This document shows, in pieces, positions 27,975-47,283 of a DNA stretch of 50,081 nt. A program made the position numbers and the translations under genes. Each line of letters begins with the position of its first letter. Position 1 is the first letter of the stretch. The stretch covers positions 12,734 to 62,814 of the forward strand of contig NW_004457693.1 of the NCBI RefSeq assembly GCF_000313135.1, read 5' to 3'. The notes under the pieces were generated by a model. That model saw only the letters and a program-made list of their open reading frames with translations. It ran no database searches and was not told the origin of the DNA. Source of the DNA: Acanthamoeba castellanii str. Neff. Its lineage: Eukaryota; Discosea; Longamoebia; Acanthamoebidae.

Positions 27975-29023
27975 ATGGTGACCGCAGCCGCAAGCAACGC
28001 TCCGACAAGCAGAATGAGCACCTCACCCTCGCGCCTCGACGGCTTCACCCGCAAGCTCGTTCACACGATGGTACTCTTTTTTTTTTTTTTTTTTTTTTTT
28101 TTGAGGTTTATCATATGGACACAGGCAGAGCAGTACGGGCTGACTACCAAGTCCTACGCGGGCTACACGCTGCCTTTCTGTCGTAGAGGCGATGACAGCG
28201 TTTATGAGATGAAGCGCGTCGTCATCTCTTGGGCTCCCTCCGCTCGCCTGTGCGTAGTGGCTTCTTTTTTTGGAATGGGCATTGCCAACACTGTGCGTCG
28301 TGCGTGTGCACAGACCAAAGGAGCCTATTGGGGACATGTACCTGCGGCTGAAGGGCAAGCGCAATCGGCTAGACAGGGCCTGCTTCCAGGAAGCACACGA
28401 CGTGGCCGGCGCACTGCCGGTCTGGGAGAGCAGACGCGCTGTGGAAGAGAGAGATGAAGGCGGCACGCGTGCATCGAAGCCCAGCGCACTCACCACCCAG
28501 CTATTGTTTCCCGATGAAGTGTTGCTCGCCATCTTTCAGCATCTCCCGTGCGAAGACCTAGTGTGCGCTGGCCTGGTTTGCCGCCAGGTCTGACTCCTCA
28601 GGCACAACATCTTGTGTGGTTCCTACTGACATGCCCACAAACCACACACGTACACCGCACACGACACACTAGTGGAATGCTGCGTCGCTGGAGGCTTCGC
28701 TGTGGCGTAGGTTGGCGTGGCCCATGCTACGCCCGTGGGTGCAACAGGAGAGTGCACTCCGCGGCGGTGTCCACACCGAGGTGGTCGATTGCTGCCTCGA
28801 GCGCCGCACGCACATGAAGATGAGCAGGAGGGCTCCGCCCGCCGATCAGCGTGCGCTCGACCGCCATGAGTGGCGCCGCTACTGCGTCGACAACTACGCG
28901 CGGTGGCGCTTCTCCCATGACGACCCGAGGCGTCGTCGCCGATCGATGCACCAGATCAAGCACGCACGGTTTTCTCACCACCACCCTGTGCAGCCTGCCC
29001 CACGACTAGCATTTAGTTGGTAA
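27975..29023 (+). CDS. F-box protein
   Basis: Exons 27975-28070, 28125-28249, 28314-28587 and 28673-29023 join into 281 residues. The F-box spans the third intron: LLFPDEVLLAIFQHLPCEDL then VCAGLVCRQ joined to WNAASLEASLWRRL, which is the standard F-box ending in a Trp-containing helix. It would bind Skp1 and recruit a substrate to an SCF ubiquitin ligase. The N-terminal 170 residues are unrecognised. The C-terminus is rich in Arg and His (RWRFSHDDPRRRRRS) with no WD40 or LRR repeats. The first intron holds a run of 26 T. The start at 27975 is the first good ATG after the 5S gene; an ATG at 27804 lies inside the 5S gene and was not used. Confidence 0.85.
28077..28102 (+). repeat. poly(T) tract, 26 bases
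   Basis: Uninterrupted T run in the first intron (28071-28124) of the F-box gene, acting as an exaggerated polypyrimidine tract before a GACACAG acceptor. Confidence 0.95.
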
Positions 29024-29188
29024 AACGAGAGGTTCGTTACCAGCAGAATTGTCGGCACAGCAGTAAATTGGAACGCCGGTCCCTATGTCGCTGCCGAGTC
29101 CCGGCACTGTGATCTCCCGGGGAGACAGCAACAAAGTAGGAAAGCCAGCGTTGTTGATGCGTGCGTTGCTGACATGACTAATTGTCAG

Positions 29189-30081
29189 AACTCAACGTCC
29201 ACCTGTTCAACGGCAAAGGGAGCGAATCGTGGCCTCTTTCCTACCCAGTGATGGCTGGCCTACTCGGCAACTCGACGGGCTACAACGGCTACTGCACCAA
29301 CGTGCAGGAGCTGGTTAGGCTGCTCAGCTGGGCCATGGTCAACGAACGCGCTGCAGTGCTGGCGTCTACAGACTTCTACCAGCTCACCATTGTCCGGTAC
29401 TTAAGGTATTCCTTGCCCTTTGACTGACTTTGACTTTATCTGAACTGTGGTTGGGCACTAGTACTATCCCACCAACAGTAACGAAACTAATCGTGAAGAG
29501 GCCGCGATTGCCGATGGTGAATGCGTTGGCCAACATGTGCTGTCCGTGTGGGGATGTGTGGCTGATGGCCTCCTCTGTTCGGACCGCTGGTGCTGCGCCA
29601 GAACCGTCGGCGCAGGGAGGAATGGCACGTGGACTGGAGCGAGATAGAGCTGGGCGAGGCCATCGGCATGGGCGGCTACGGCGAGGTCTACCGCGGCACC
29701 GAGGTCGCCGTCAAGCTCGCCAACACCCAGACCACCAAGGACAGGCAGCGCAACTTCGCCGAGGAGGTGCGTTCTCCCCATTCCCCCTCGTGAGCAGAAC
29801 ATTAGAGCACTGCTTCTCTAATGCTCTCTCTCTTTCTCTCAATCACAATCGGCAACCTAATCCCTGACTGGAACTGTGATCGCAGGTGCTAATGCTGAGG
29901 CACCCGAACGTGGTGCTGTTCATGGCGGCGTCGACCAAGCCGCCCAAGGTGTGCATCGTATGGAGTTCAAGGCCCTTGGTTCCCTCCGTGAGGTGATTCT
30001 GCAACTCCCTCACAAGTTTCGCTCCTATGCACGTTTTTATCTCCGATGCCGATGTGTACAGCTTCGGCATCATCCTCTGAC
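29189..30081 (+). pseudogene. degenerate third receptor copy
   Basis: Pieces of the same receptor family in the right order but with large deletions. 29189-29405 matches the C-terminal lobe of PstS-like domain 1 (HLFNGKGSESWPL, ELVRLLSWAMVNERAA). Around 29535-29590 is a trace of the EGF region (HVLSVWGCVADG in a broken frame). 29590-29765 is the juxtamembrane and glycine loop (RREEWHVDWSEIELGEAIGM, GGYGEVYRGTEVAVKLA, four residues shorter than the intact copies). 29885-29995 is LRHPNVVLFMAASTKPPK. Then sequence jumps to DVYSFGIIL and a stop at 30078-30080. The membrane span, the HRDLK loop and DFG are missing and frames are broken, so no functional kinase can be made. Confidence 0.85.
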
Positions 30082-30125
30082 ACGCCGCCGAAGAATCGCA
30101 TCTCCAGGCCCGCCACCTTCAGCCC
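30079..30125 (-). pseudogene. inverted fragment of receptor cyclase tail
   Basis: On minus this reads LKVAGLEMRFFGGVS, matching the conserved sequence after the cyclase domain of both receptors (LKVAGLERRFFGGVS in receptor 1). It is fused directly, in opposite orientation, to the kinase remnant ending at 30080, so an inversion with deletion is the simplest explanation. Confidence 0.75.
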
Positions 30126-30296
30126 TGGCTGGGCAGCACGTACTGGGCGGTCAGGGTTCGGCGAGAAGGATAAACCCAAGACACGGCCGTATAGTAATCG
30201 AGTGTAAGGTCGACGAGCGCACGTACAAGCCCATTCATCGGACGTTATGATTGGTGTACAGGGGATGGGTGACCGATGGTTTATTGGAGGATATGG

Positions 30297-30908
30297 TCAG
30301 CACGATGGGACCAGCCTCCTGGTATACTTGGCCATGGCACCAGAGTAGGCCACCGGGCATGCCGGGCTGGACGGGTAAGGCAGGAAGGTCACCGTAAGCA
30401 GATTGGCATCAGTCACCACAACCACGACTTCGGTCTGGCAGAGGACATTTGGTGTGAGTAGCGATCACTCCGAAGGAAACCAAAAAGCAGGCAGGGAGTA
30501 CCACGCCACAGAAGGAGTAGCCATTGTCATCGATGGAGCCATAGCCAGTACCAACCCCGCGATAGAGCGAAGCATACCACGAAGCGCTTCTGTTCCCCCG
30601 CACGCTTTGTAAGCTGGGTGCGAGGAGGCCCCTCTTTCACTTACCCAGGCGAGGAGGTAATGTTTGCTCCGGACTGGGTCAGCTTCTCGAGAGACACGCA
30701 ACCAGAGCTGTCTCCGTCGCCCCACTCCCTGTACCACGTGCCACTATATGGAGAGACGGCTGAGTAATGAGAGGCTCAGGCACCAGGTGTATTAGGCGTA
30801 CGTGAGGTTCGGCTCAGCGGTAATGAACGAGGCTGCACAGACATTGAGGGCACAGGCCACAATGAGCATGCCCACCAGAAGCGAGCTTGTGGAGGTGTTG
30901 CACTTCAT
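30297..30908 (-). CDS. small secreted protein with a GTWY motif
   Basis: Not recognised beyond its features. Exons 30908-30802, 30743-30645, 30589-30502 and 30434-30297 join in frame to 143 residues. The signal peptide is clear (SSLLVGMLIVACALNVCAAS). The mature part is small, aromatic-rich and has few cysteines (GCVSLEK, SFCGV, PACPVAYSG, VPSC). It begins NLTGTWYREWGDG, which resembles the GxW start of lipocalins and related small beta-barrels; that is suggestive only. N-glycosylation sequons NLT and NIT are present. The spliced frame ends at the stop 30297-30299. Donors are GTACGC, GTAAGT and GTACTC. The unbroken frame over four exons is the main support. It lies between the receptor wreck and receptor 2, on the receptor 2 strand. 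Confidence 0.75.
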
Positions 30909-31436
30909 GTTGGGGTGGTTTCTCCGCCGCAGGGTGAAAAGACACATTGAAAAAGGTCAGCTTATAAGCTGGATCACAATATACCCCATTGGTAGAACCG
31001 GCCAGCATGCTCGCCAAAGCGCCGCCATGGAAGCTCCCAGTGGTCAGTTTTATCCGGAGTGTTTCCGGTCATCAGCGCCCCTGACTTGCTCCCTCTTATG
31101 ATTTCATCACTTCAGGTCGTTACAGGTGATGGCATTGAGCTGCGCACAAGCGGCTAACGACAGAAGAAGTGAAGTGCTGAACAGCCAAACTGGGCTCTAC
31201 CGCCTAAGCAGATACTGATTATGATGTGCTAATGTTGCCTAGCCATCTGGGATTGTTGAGCGTGCCCTCATACTTGAAGTTCTTAAAGACGTCACCATGT
31301 TTCTGTGGCTGTTTGTAATAGTACATGCATGTTGTATAACATGTATCTCTAGTTGACACGACACATGAATGAAGCACGACACGCCACGAGTGTGTGCTGT
31401 GCTGATGTGAGTGGGGGCTGCACAGGGCAGTTGTTT
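30909..31436. other. 528-bp interval, nothing recognised
   Basis: Between the small secreted protein gene and the 3' end of receptor 2, both on minus. It should contain the promoter of the former and the 3' UTR of the latter. I see no coding block, RNA gene or repeat. Confidence 0.5.
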
Positions 31437-39368
<7,932 letters not shown>

Positions 39369-39715
39369 CTGCAACAGACTCCTCGGGCTCTTGGCGCGGC
39401 GTGGTGGTGCTGGAGTGGATGGCTTTAGAAGAAGCTTAGAACAAGGTTGCCAGAGAGGATACTGTTCGCGGCCGGGAAAGGGCGACAATGTCGGTTTGTC
39501 GATGTTGCTTTGCCCTTTTGTATCCAGCACCTGGCTAACAAGGGGGACCGGACACCTGGTTGACGAGGGGGCTGTTTCCTGCTCAAAAATAGCGCCTTCC
39601 CAGAGGAGGTGGCCTTTTTCTTGCCTATTTGGGTTGCGCCGGTTAGGGAGAGTGCACTCCGGCCTTCGCATCGCTCTGCCTTGTCTTGAGATAGATCAAC
39701 AACATCGACACGAGA
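39369..39715. promoter_or_regulatory. divergent promoter region, receptor 2 / saposin-like gene
   Basis: A 347-bp interval between two divergent start codons, the only place where promoters of both genes can lie. I see no coding block and no convincing TATA box. Confidence 0.4.
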
Positions 39716-40231
39716 ATGAAGTTCCTCCTCGCCTTCCTGTTTGTCTGCTGTTTCGCTTTCGCCGTGGCTCGCCCCACTGCTCGTTCGGCGGGCTCCGTCG
39801 AGTGCACCAGTACGATGCTGCTCCGTTGATTATGTTCTTCATGATGGACGAACGGATGGCTGGCGGGGTTGACCCTTTTTCTTTTCCTTTGTGTCAGTCT
39901 GCGAGTTCGCCGCCTCCTACGTTGAGGGCTTCATCGCCGCCAACGCTACGGAGCAGGAGATGATCTCGGCCATCGAGACTGTGTGCGACGCCGCGCCCGC
40001 GCCCCTCTCCACGCTGTGCGACAACTTTGTGCAGAACTACCTGCCCAAGGTCATCGCTGCTCTGGTCTCCAGCGAGCCCCCGGGTACGTCGCTCGCGCTA
40101 GACGAGTGAGTGAAGGAAGAAGACTGATCTCCTTTGTCTGTCTGTCCGTGGGCACAGCCACCGTATGCACCCAGCTTGGCCTGTGCGCCCCGTCCTCCAA
40201 GATGGAGGCCAGGGTGAGGCTCATGGCCTAA
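39716..40231 (+). CDS. secreted saposin-B-like (SAPLIP) protein
   Basis: Exons 39716-39809, 39898-40083 and 40158-40231 join into 117 residues. A strong signal peptide (KFLLAFLFVCCFAFAVARP) is followed by one saposin-B-type domain with six cysteines in the family order: the CTIC pair, then VC, LC, VC and LC. Helices are amphipathic with hydrophobic cores (FAASYVEGFIAAN, FVQNYLPKVIAAL). The domain binds lipids or membranes. Related single-domain proteins in amoebae include pore-forming amoebapores, but also lipid-transfer and enzyme-activating saposins, and nothing here decides between them. Probably a lysosomal/phagosomal or secreted protein. It converges on UroD, with 51 bp between the stops. 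Confidence 0.9.
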
Positions 40232-40282
40232 ATGCGCTGCGCTTGGTTGTTCACGAACCGGAAGATGAAATGAAATTCACCT

Positions 40283-41389
40283 TCAAGCGCTTCGGTTCAT
40301 TTCTTCAGAAATCTCGTGAACAGCTTCGATGAACTCACCCACAAGCTGGGGGTCGTGTGAGGGGTGGAGACCGTGGCCGAGATTGCCGATGAGGCCTTGT
40401 GTCGAACCGAAGCTCTGGAGCATCTTGCGCACCTCCTCCCGTATGACCTCCTTCGACGAGTAGAGCGCGCACGGGTCGAGGTTCCCCTGCAGCGAGCACC
40501 TGCGCCCACCCTTGCTGACGAGATCGCGAGCGTCGGCGGCAGAGATGGTCCAGTCGAGACCCACGACGTCGTATTCGCTGTCGCGAGCAAGCTCCTCGAT
40601 GGCGTAGTTGGCGCCCTTGGCAAACACGATGAGAGGGATCTCGGGGTGCTTGGCCTTGAGGGCTCGTGCGATCTGCAGGAGGTAGGGCTTGGAGAAGGTG
40701 GCGAACACATCAGGGCCGATCTCGTTGGCCCACGAATCGAAGATTTGGAGCAATTGAGCGCCGGCCGCGACTTGGCCTTCGAGATAGATGATGATTGTGT
40801 CCGTGAGGCGCTGGAGAAGGGCATGCGACGCCTCGGGATACTTGTAGAACCAGGCCTTGGCCTTGGCGAACATCTTACTGCCGCCTCCCTCGATCATGTA
40901 GGCCATGAGAGTCCAGGGCGCACCGCTGAAGCCGATGAGCGGGACGCGTCCGGCCAATCGCTCCCTCGTGAGAGTGATGGCCTCGAACACGTAGTTGAGG
41001 CGCTCCAGAGCAGCCGAAGGCTCATCGAGCTTGGCCAAATCGTCGGGTGAGGTGAGGGGATGAGGGAAGTGCGGTCCGGCCTTCTCGAGCATAAGCACTT
41101 CCATTCCTAGGGCCTGTGGCACTACCAGGATGTCCGTGAAGATGATGGCGGCATCTAGAGGGAATCGCTCCACGGGCTGCAGCGTGATGGTCGATGCCAG
41201 CTCCTTGTTCCTGCAGACAGTGAAGAAATCCGCTCCGGCCTTCGCCTCGTGATACTCGGGCAGATAGCGCCCGGCCTGCCGCATGACCCACACCGGCACC
41301 CGCTCCGTCTTCTGCCCGAACGCAGCCCGAATGATCAGATCGTTCTTGAGCGGCGCGAATCGCTCATCCTTCTTTTGCTGCTGCGCCAT
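40283..41389 (-). CDS. uroporphyrinogen decarboxylase
   Basis: Decarboxylates the four acetate side chains of uroporphyrinogen III to coproporphyrinogen III in haem synthesis. One intronless frame of 368 residues, the normal length. Substrate and catalytic landmarks: VWVMRQAGRYLPEY (N-terminal Arg motif), FTDILVVPQALG (catalytic Asp), GFSGAPWTLMAYMIEGGGS (Tyr), FDSWA, and GNLGHGLHP (His) near the C-terminus. No targeting peptide is evident, so it is probably cytosolic. It is the only long gene of the window without introns. It lies 147 bp from the INTS3 stop, on the same strand. Confidence 0.97.
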   Translation of the reverse strand: MAQQQKKDERFAPLKNDLIIRAAFGQKTERVPVWVMRQAGRYLPEYHEAKAGADFFTVCRNKELASTITLQPVERFPLDAAIIFTDILVVPQALGMEVLMLEKAGPHFPHPLTSPDDLAKLDEPSAALERLNYVFEAITLTRERLAGRVPLIGFSGAPWTLMAYMIEGGGSKMFAKAKAWFYKYPEASHALLQRLTDTIIIYLEGQVAAGAQLLQIFDSWANEIGPDVFATFSKPYLLQIARALKAKHPEIPLIVFAKGANYAIEELARDSEYDVVGLDWTISAADARDLVSKGGRRCSLQGNLDPCALYSSKEVIREEVRKMLQSFGSTQGLIGNLGHGLHPSHDPQLVGEFIEAVHEISEEMNRSA

Positions 41390-41536
41390 CTTCGTGTTCG
41401 TGCTTTCGTTTTGGCTGGCCCGTTTTTCTTTTTGTTTTCACTATTTCTCGATCAGAAGTTGGCGAAGGTCAAGTACAAGCGATGATGGTGCCATGATGCA
41501 GGGTGAGGTCGTCCTGTACTACACCTATACCTACAC

Positions 41537-44500
41537 CTACTGGTCGAACTCGGTCTCGTGTTCCATGCTGATGCGCTTCACCTTTCGCTTCCGGGCCGCG
41601 CCAGCGTCGGCGCCGCCATCGCCCTTGGTGTCGTCTCTGTCGTCGCTGGTGGCAGCACCCTCTGGTGGTCGCAGGTGGGCCGATGAACCCGAAAGGCTCC
41701 GCTTCCTCTTTGGCGGTGGCGGCTGCACACAATCTCAGATCAGTTCATGATTCATGGCACCACACATACACACAACACACGCCGCACACGACACGCGGCA
41801 CAAGAGGTTGAGATAGGGCACCTCTGGTCGGCCGGGTTTGTTCTCATCTAGCGCGCCATTGGATGCTCGGCGCGGTATGCCGCCACTGCTACTAGTGAGC
41901 GAGACGTTGGAGGAGTGTCGCTGGCCAGACCCCTGGGGAAGGACTGAGGGCGAGCCGGGCCTGAAGCCGCTGCCGGCGCTATGCCGGGACAGCTGGGGCG
42001 ACGACGCCGCCAAGACCGAGCCGCCGCTCCGTCGCTCGCCGACGTTCTGCTGTCGTTCGAGCTCGAGCTCCTGCGAGACGGCCCGATTGTCGCTGTCGTC
42101 GGAGGCGGCGTCGTTGTGGTCGAGCGTGGGGCTGAGCCGTCGCTTCTTGGCGTGCGGGTCGAAGCTTCCACCCGGGCTGAGGTGCGGAGAGCCGTCCTTG
42201 GACAGCGCCCGGCGTCTCTTGTCCCGCTCGACCGCAGTTTCGCCGCCGATCGTGGCCGACAGAGCCGAAGACGTCGTCGCTGAAGATGATCCCGACGATG
42301 CTCGCTTTCGCTTCTTGTTGGGGTCGACGGCCGCAGGGCTACCGACACTGCTGTTGTTGCTGCCGCGCCGCTCTTGCAGAAGGGTGGGCAGGCCGTCGTA
42401 GTGGTTGGCGGTGAGATCGTAGGCGCGCAGCACCCGCTGGAGGAGACCCGAGAGCACAGCGAGGTTGTCGGCGTCGGGGCCTCGCCTCAAGCTGGCCCGC
42501 ATGACGAGGCACCACCTGTCCAGGTGCCCCGCCACGCGCTTGGCATACTTCCTATCTACACGGCCTCGACTCTCCCTCCCTTCGCCTTCGTCTTCATCGT
42601 CGTTCGTCGCGGCTTCGGCGGGCGCCACACTCTTGGCGATGACCCGCTGCAGCTCCCCGAAGAGCAGCGGGAAGAAGGCTCGCACGTCTCTGGCGCTCCA
42701 CTGGTTGAACAGCGCGCACGACAGATGCGCAAAGGACAGCGGAAGCGCGAAGACGGCCTGAAGCAGCGTTGGCGCGAGCGCTGCAGTGCGAAGCAGCAGA
42801 AGCAGCCCTTGAACGAACTCTGTTGTGTCGACCAACACGCGAACACATAATAAGCGAACGACACGAGAGCCAAGAAGAGGCATGAGTAGCAGTACCCTGA
42901 GTCTGTGATCGGTCCTGCAGTCGGAGGATATCCAAGGCCTCTGCGGCCACCTCCTCAACACCGTCTACGCCGTGATTGAACTCGGCCGTCAGGAATTGCC
43001 ATAGACAAAACTGGCTGATGCTGTCCCAGCCAAGCGATTGCTCTAAAATCATCAAACGACACCGGGGTGAGACGAGTGATTGCGCGACCGGTGAATGGGA
43101 CGGGAGCATCGTACCGATTACAAATGGCGCGTCCCGCGGGCCAAACATTTCAAACTCGCCCAGTGTCAGCTTGCAGGCTAGAGACTCGATCTGTGTGCAG
43201 AAGAGGGAAATGAAGATGAGAAATACTTTGCACGCCAAGGCACCGTTGGAACATGAGATACTCGACGTACGTGCGTCGGATCGGCGTTGGCCACGATAAG
43301 TTGCACCAGCTCCACTCGATAGGCGCGCACGTACTCCGGCAGGTACCGGAACACATAGGGCACCATTTGCGCGAACAGATCCATCGATTCCTCCGCGCAC
43401 CACTGCACCATCACAGAGAGTCGTTTTAGTGTTAGTGATCACGTCGATTTGATTGCGAAATGAGACCAGAGCATAGCGAGCAGAGAGAGAGAGAGAGAGT
43501 ACCTTGCAATCCAACAAAAATGGGTAATCCTGAGATTCTGCCGACCCCTTGCTCATGCTATGTTCAACTAAAGTCGCGTAGGGGCTCAAAATGTCCTCAT
43601 GAAGTTCTCCCATGTAGGTATAGCCATTGTCCACGTTCTCCATGAGAAGGCCGTTGTGGTGGTCGTTCTCGTCCTCCGGCGACCTCTCATCGAGTCCTTT
43701 GAGGCTTCGTCGACGTCTGTCGATGCCCTTAATGCCATGCACAATCAACCACACCAAAAATCGGAATCCTGATGGTGGTGCATGTGAGAGCGTGAGCGGT
43801 CAATCACTGTCGCTCACTGGGGTAAAGGATCCAAACGATGTAATCCAACGTTGGGGTGGGGGTGGGGGGCGGAACACATACCGAGAGAGGGAATGAGGAG
43901 GCGCAGCTCGTGGAGGATGTCCAGCAGGGCAAAGGGCGGAGAAGGCTCGGCGGAAAAGAGGTTGAAGTGGAGCGCGGGCCTGGCGGAGAGAACGGTCTCG
44001 GGAGCGAAGTCGACGAACTCCTTCGCCAAAGCATTTGCGAAAAACTGAGCCAGGTCCGTTGCCGCCTCCTGGGAGTATTTCGCGCTCGAGGACTGCAGCG
44101 GCGCACAAAGAGAGCATTCCGTTAGAACCACAACTTACACATCCGGTATGTGGCGTGCGGTGGCACCAGGCATGTACCATTTTTACAAAGTGCGCGACGA
44201 GGTGGTGCAGATTACTCGACTGGACTTCAAACGATCGGCTGCCATCCTCACTCAGCGAGTCTATCAGCTTCCCGAGCGGTCGCTCGACCGGCAACAGCGA
44301 TTGCGGAATGTCCGTCCTATAGAGCCAACGAAAACGACGCGACGTTAGCGGTGGCAATTATGAAGAGCAAAAAAGAAGCTTGAAGCGACTCAGTCGGTTG
44401 TACCTGGCGACGGACTTGCCCTTTTCCGGCTCTTCCTCTGCGACTTCTTCGGCCACCGGTTCAGTTCGGCTGTACATTTCTTCCGTTGGCGATGCCTGTC

Positions 44501-46896
44501 GCTTCGGGCTGATGAGCGGCTTGTCCATCAGCATCAGGTCAAAATTGTCCAGTCCACCAGTCGGTCCTTTCCGGCCCACTGTTTGGACAAGCACCAAGCG
44601 TTAACGAGCGCTGTGAGTGCAGCGCCGTGGAAAGAGGCCAACTTACCAAAAGCGTCGGCATCGGCCAATTGAGGGAAGGGCAGCTTGGGTAGGGTGGCGG
44701 TGGTCTGTCCCGTGGAGGAAGACTGGGGCGTTTTCTGCGGCGAAACCAGGGGCGAAGAGGGAAGCGTAGGAGATCCGCCGGAGGAGAGGAGAGGAGAAGA
44801 GGTGCCAGACGGCTTTTGGTCCTCCTTGAGGAAAGGTCGGAAGATGGGGTGCAGCTTCTTCTTGAGGCTGGGTTCGAGTGTCGGGCAGTTGAACAGCGGA
44901 GCGAGAGATCTGTGGAGGCAAATAAAAGTGAGTCACGATGATGGCAACATAGCACGACAAAAGCCAATAGACTTTGATATCACGTACGTGACAACGTTCT
45001 TTCCGAGACACACGCTGAAGGAATTGTGCACTCCCTTGCGGGCAAAATCGCGGCGTTGTTCGTCGAACGACTCGATAGCGGTCGCAAGGAAGTCCAGCAA
45101 AGTTGCAGTCATGTCGGGGTACTTGGGAATGGAGTGCACCATCAGCAAGATGGCCGGCTCTGCGCAGCGGCACATAGAAAATCGGCGTTAGGGGCGGACC
45201 ATGACGAGTGGACCGACAGAGGACTCAGATGTACGTACCGATATTCATGATGTTGTCCGTTCTTTGGTCATACGAAAACCAATCCCAGAACAGCGCCATC
45301 TTCGCGCTGTGACCAACATACTTGGTCTAGGAGCAGAGGGTGGGTTAATTGAAGAAAATAAAGCGGCGGTTGCCATCAAAAGGGTTATGTGCAAGACGGT
45401 ACCTTGATGCACTTGAGTAGCCAGCCGATGATTGCCCAGCGAGGCACGATGTCTGAGCAGAGGACGTGGTTCGGAGGGTGATAGTTGCAGCAAATGTAGC
45501 GGATGAGATCCGGCACTAGAGTCTCGCTGTCGGTGGCGGGCATGTACTTCTGCATGAACCATGTCTGATATCGCTTCTGGTTGCCCATTTTCACCTGTGC
45601 GTTGAACATGGTAAACGATCGATGGGTGAGCCTCTGTAGCTACGTGGAAATCTGGTCGGGAAAACGTACGTTCTTGAGGATGAACATGAGCTGGGCTTCC
45701 ATGTCCGGGGTGAGGCGAGAGGCAAAATACTTGGGCGGCGTGCGCACGGAGAGAAGGTCCGTGATGTTGGTGAGGGTGGGACTGAATGTGTTGGGCTTGT
45801 GGAGCAGGTCCTTCCAGATGACCTCATACTCGGGGAATTTCTTGTTCTCGTCGATGAGCCGAATCAGATCCCGTCCGATGACGCGCACCTCTTCGAACTG
45901 GTACATGCAATAATACACATCAACACGGGCTACCGCAACATGATGCCACACCGTTCAGGTTCAGAAAAGCAAGTTGATACCTTCTCGCGTAAGAGAGTGC
46001 TTGTGAAATTGATCTCTTGTTGGCGCAGCGCGGTCAAGGCCGGTTGCTTGAGGTGGTCTGTGATGAGGCGAGTGAAGGTGAAGTACACCACCGAGATGAG
46101 TCTCGGACTCGCGTATAGCCACGCCCTATTGCAATGGAAGTTAATTGTCAAGCTGGTGCAGGAAGGAAAGGCGGGGTGAGCTCGAGCAAGCAAGACTACG
46201 TACTTGTTATCCTGCAGCATTTTAAGCAGGGAGGCAGCGAGCTGAGTGTTCTTGGGCGTGTAGTCGCCGCTTGCAACGTGTCGCAGCAGGCCAGAGAAGA
46301 CGCCGTCGAGGTTCTTGGCTCGAGCACGGATAAGCTCTTGGAGGACCCACATGAATTGCTTTTTACAGGGCTCCATTAACTTGTGGAATTTATCGAGGGC
46401 GATTCGTTTGAGCTGACCGACGCAGAAGTCCCAGTCATCTCGTTGGCACATGCTCAGCCACTTCCAGTGCTGAATGGAGGAAAACTTCGATTTTAGCGCG
46501 AAATATAAATGCCAAAAGAAAAGAAATGAAATTATGGGGAATTACCAGCATGGAGACCTGGGGAACGGTGAACACGCTGAAGAGGAGGGCCATGAGAACC
46601 TCGTTGTGACGCTCTTGGCTTTCTCCAGCCTAGAGGCAGGGGTGATGGTCAGAGCGCATGTTGTTGCGATTTCAAATAATAATGTAGACACAAATGTTGA
46701 CCGCCGATGGTACCCTAATTTGTAGGAATCCGACAGCGTCGGCCTCTGACGAGTTGCTGATCTTGGTCTGCAGCTCGGTCCAGCATGATTTCCACGCTGA
46801 TTCGAGATCATCGGGCACATCTATATCTCGCCTATTGAGTAGCTTGGGTCCTGGTGCGGCCTGCGGTTGCGCCGGCCCATCTTGGGCTCTCTTCAT
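41537..46896 (-). CDS. INTS3: Integrator complex subunit 3
   Basis: Scaffold subunit of the Integrator (snRNA 3' processing, pol II pausing), also in the SOSS single-strand DNA complex. The start at 46896 opens [17 protein letters not shown]. About a dozen exons follow on minus, recognisable by family motifs: [20 protein letters not shown] (46360-46300), [20 protein letters not shown] and [13 protein letters not shown] (45880-45780), [14 protein letters not shown] (45720-45680), [37 protein letters not shown] and [12 protein letters not shown] (45590-45410), and [12 protein letters not shown] (45100). The central part, 44600-42700, is helical. The C-terminus (42400-41537) is low-complexity with basic clusters KRKR and RKRKVKR, as in animal INTS3. 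Exact splice sites were not all resolved. Identity rests on many collinear motifs. Confidence 0.92.
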
Positions 46897-47283
46897 GTGA
46901 TTGATGCGTGATGCAGCGGCGTGCGGGTTTGATGATGTGGGGTAGCGCTACGCGAATGGCAAAATGGGCCTGAAGAGATAGGCGATGTAGATTGTGTGGT
47001 CTGTGCCTGCGGTATGGTGGCGGCTGTGGTGGTGGTGGAGCCCCTCCTGCGTGGCTCTGTCCCTCTCTCGGGCTAAAAGAGAAAAGAGGGCGCCATGAGG
47101 GTCGGGCGTGGGTGGGCCGGGAACTCAGGAACCACCTTAAGATGGCGGTTTCTTAATGCCCGTTAAGGAGGCGGTTCGTGTCGGGTTATTACCGGAAAAT
47201 GCAATAAATACGATCCACGTCTCCGTCAACTCCAGTCAAACGAGACTGGCGATAACGCGCGGAACCTGTGCGGTGATGGGAGC
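46897..47283. other. 387-bp interval, nothing coding recognised
   Basis: Between the INTS3 start and the stop of the DENN-LIM gene, both on minus. It should carry the INTS3 promoter. A GGT/GGC-rich patch near 47010-47045 is the only visible structure. Confidence 0.4.

Noticed and set aside
30255..30290. GGATGGGTGACC, a motif seen in 5S rRNA genes
   Set aside because: No other part of a 5S rRNA is present around it; it is the 3' flank of the small secreted-protein gene.
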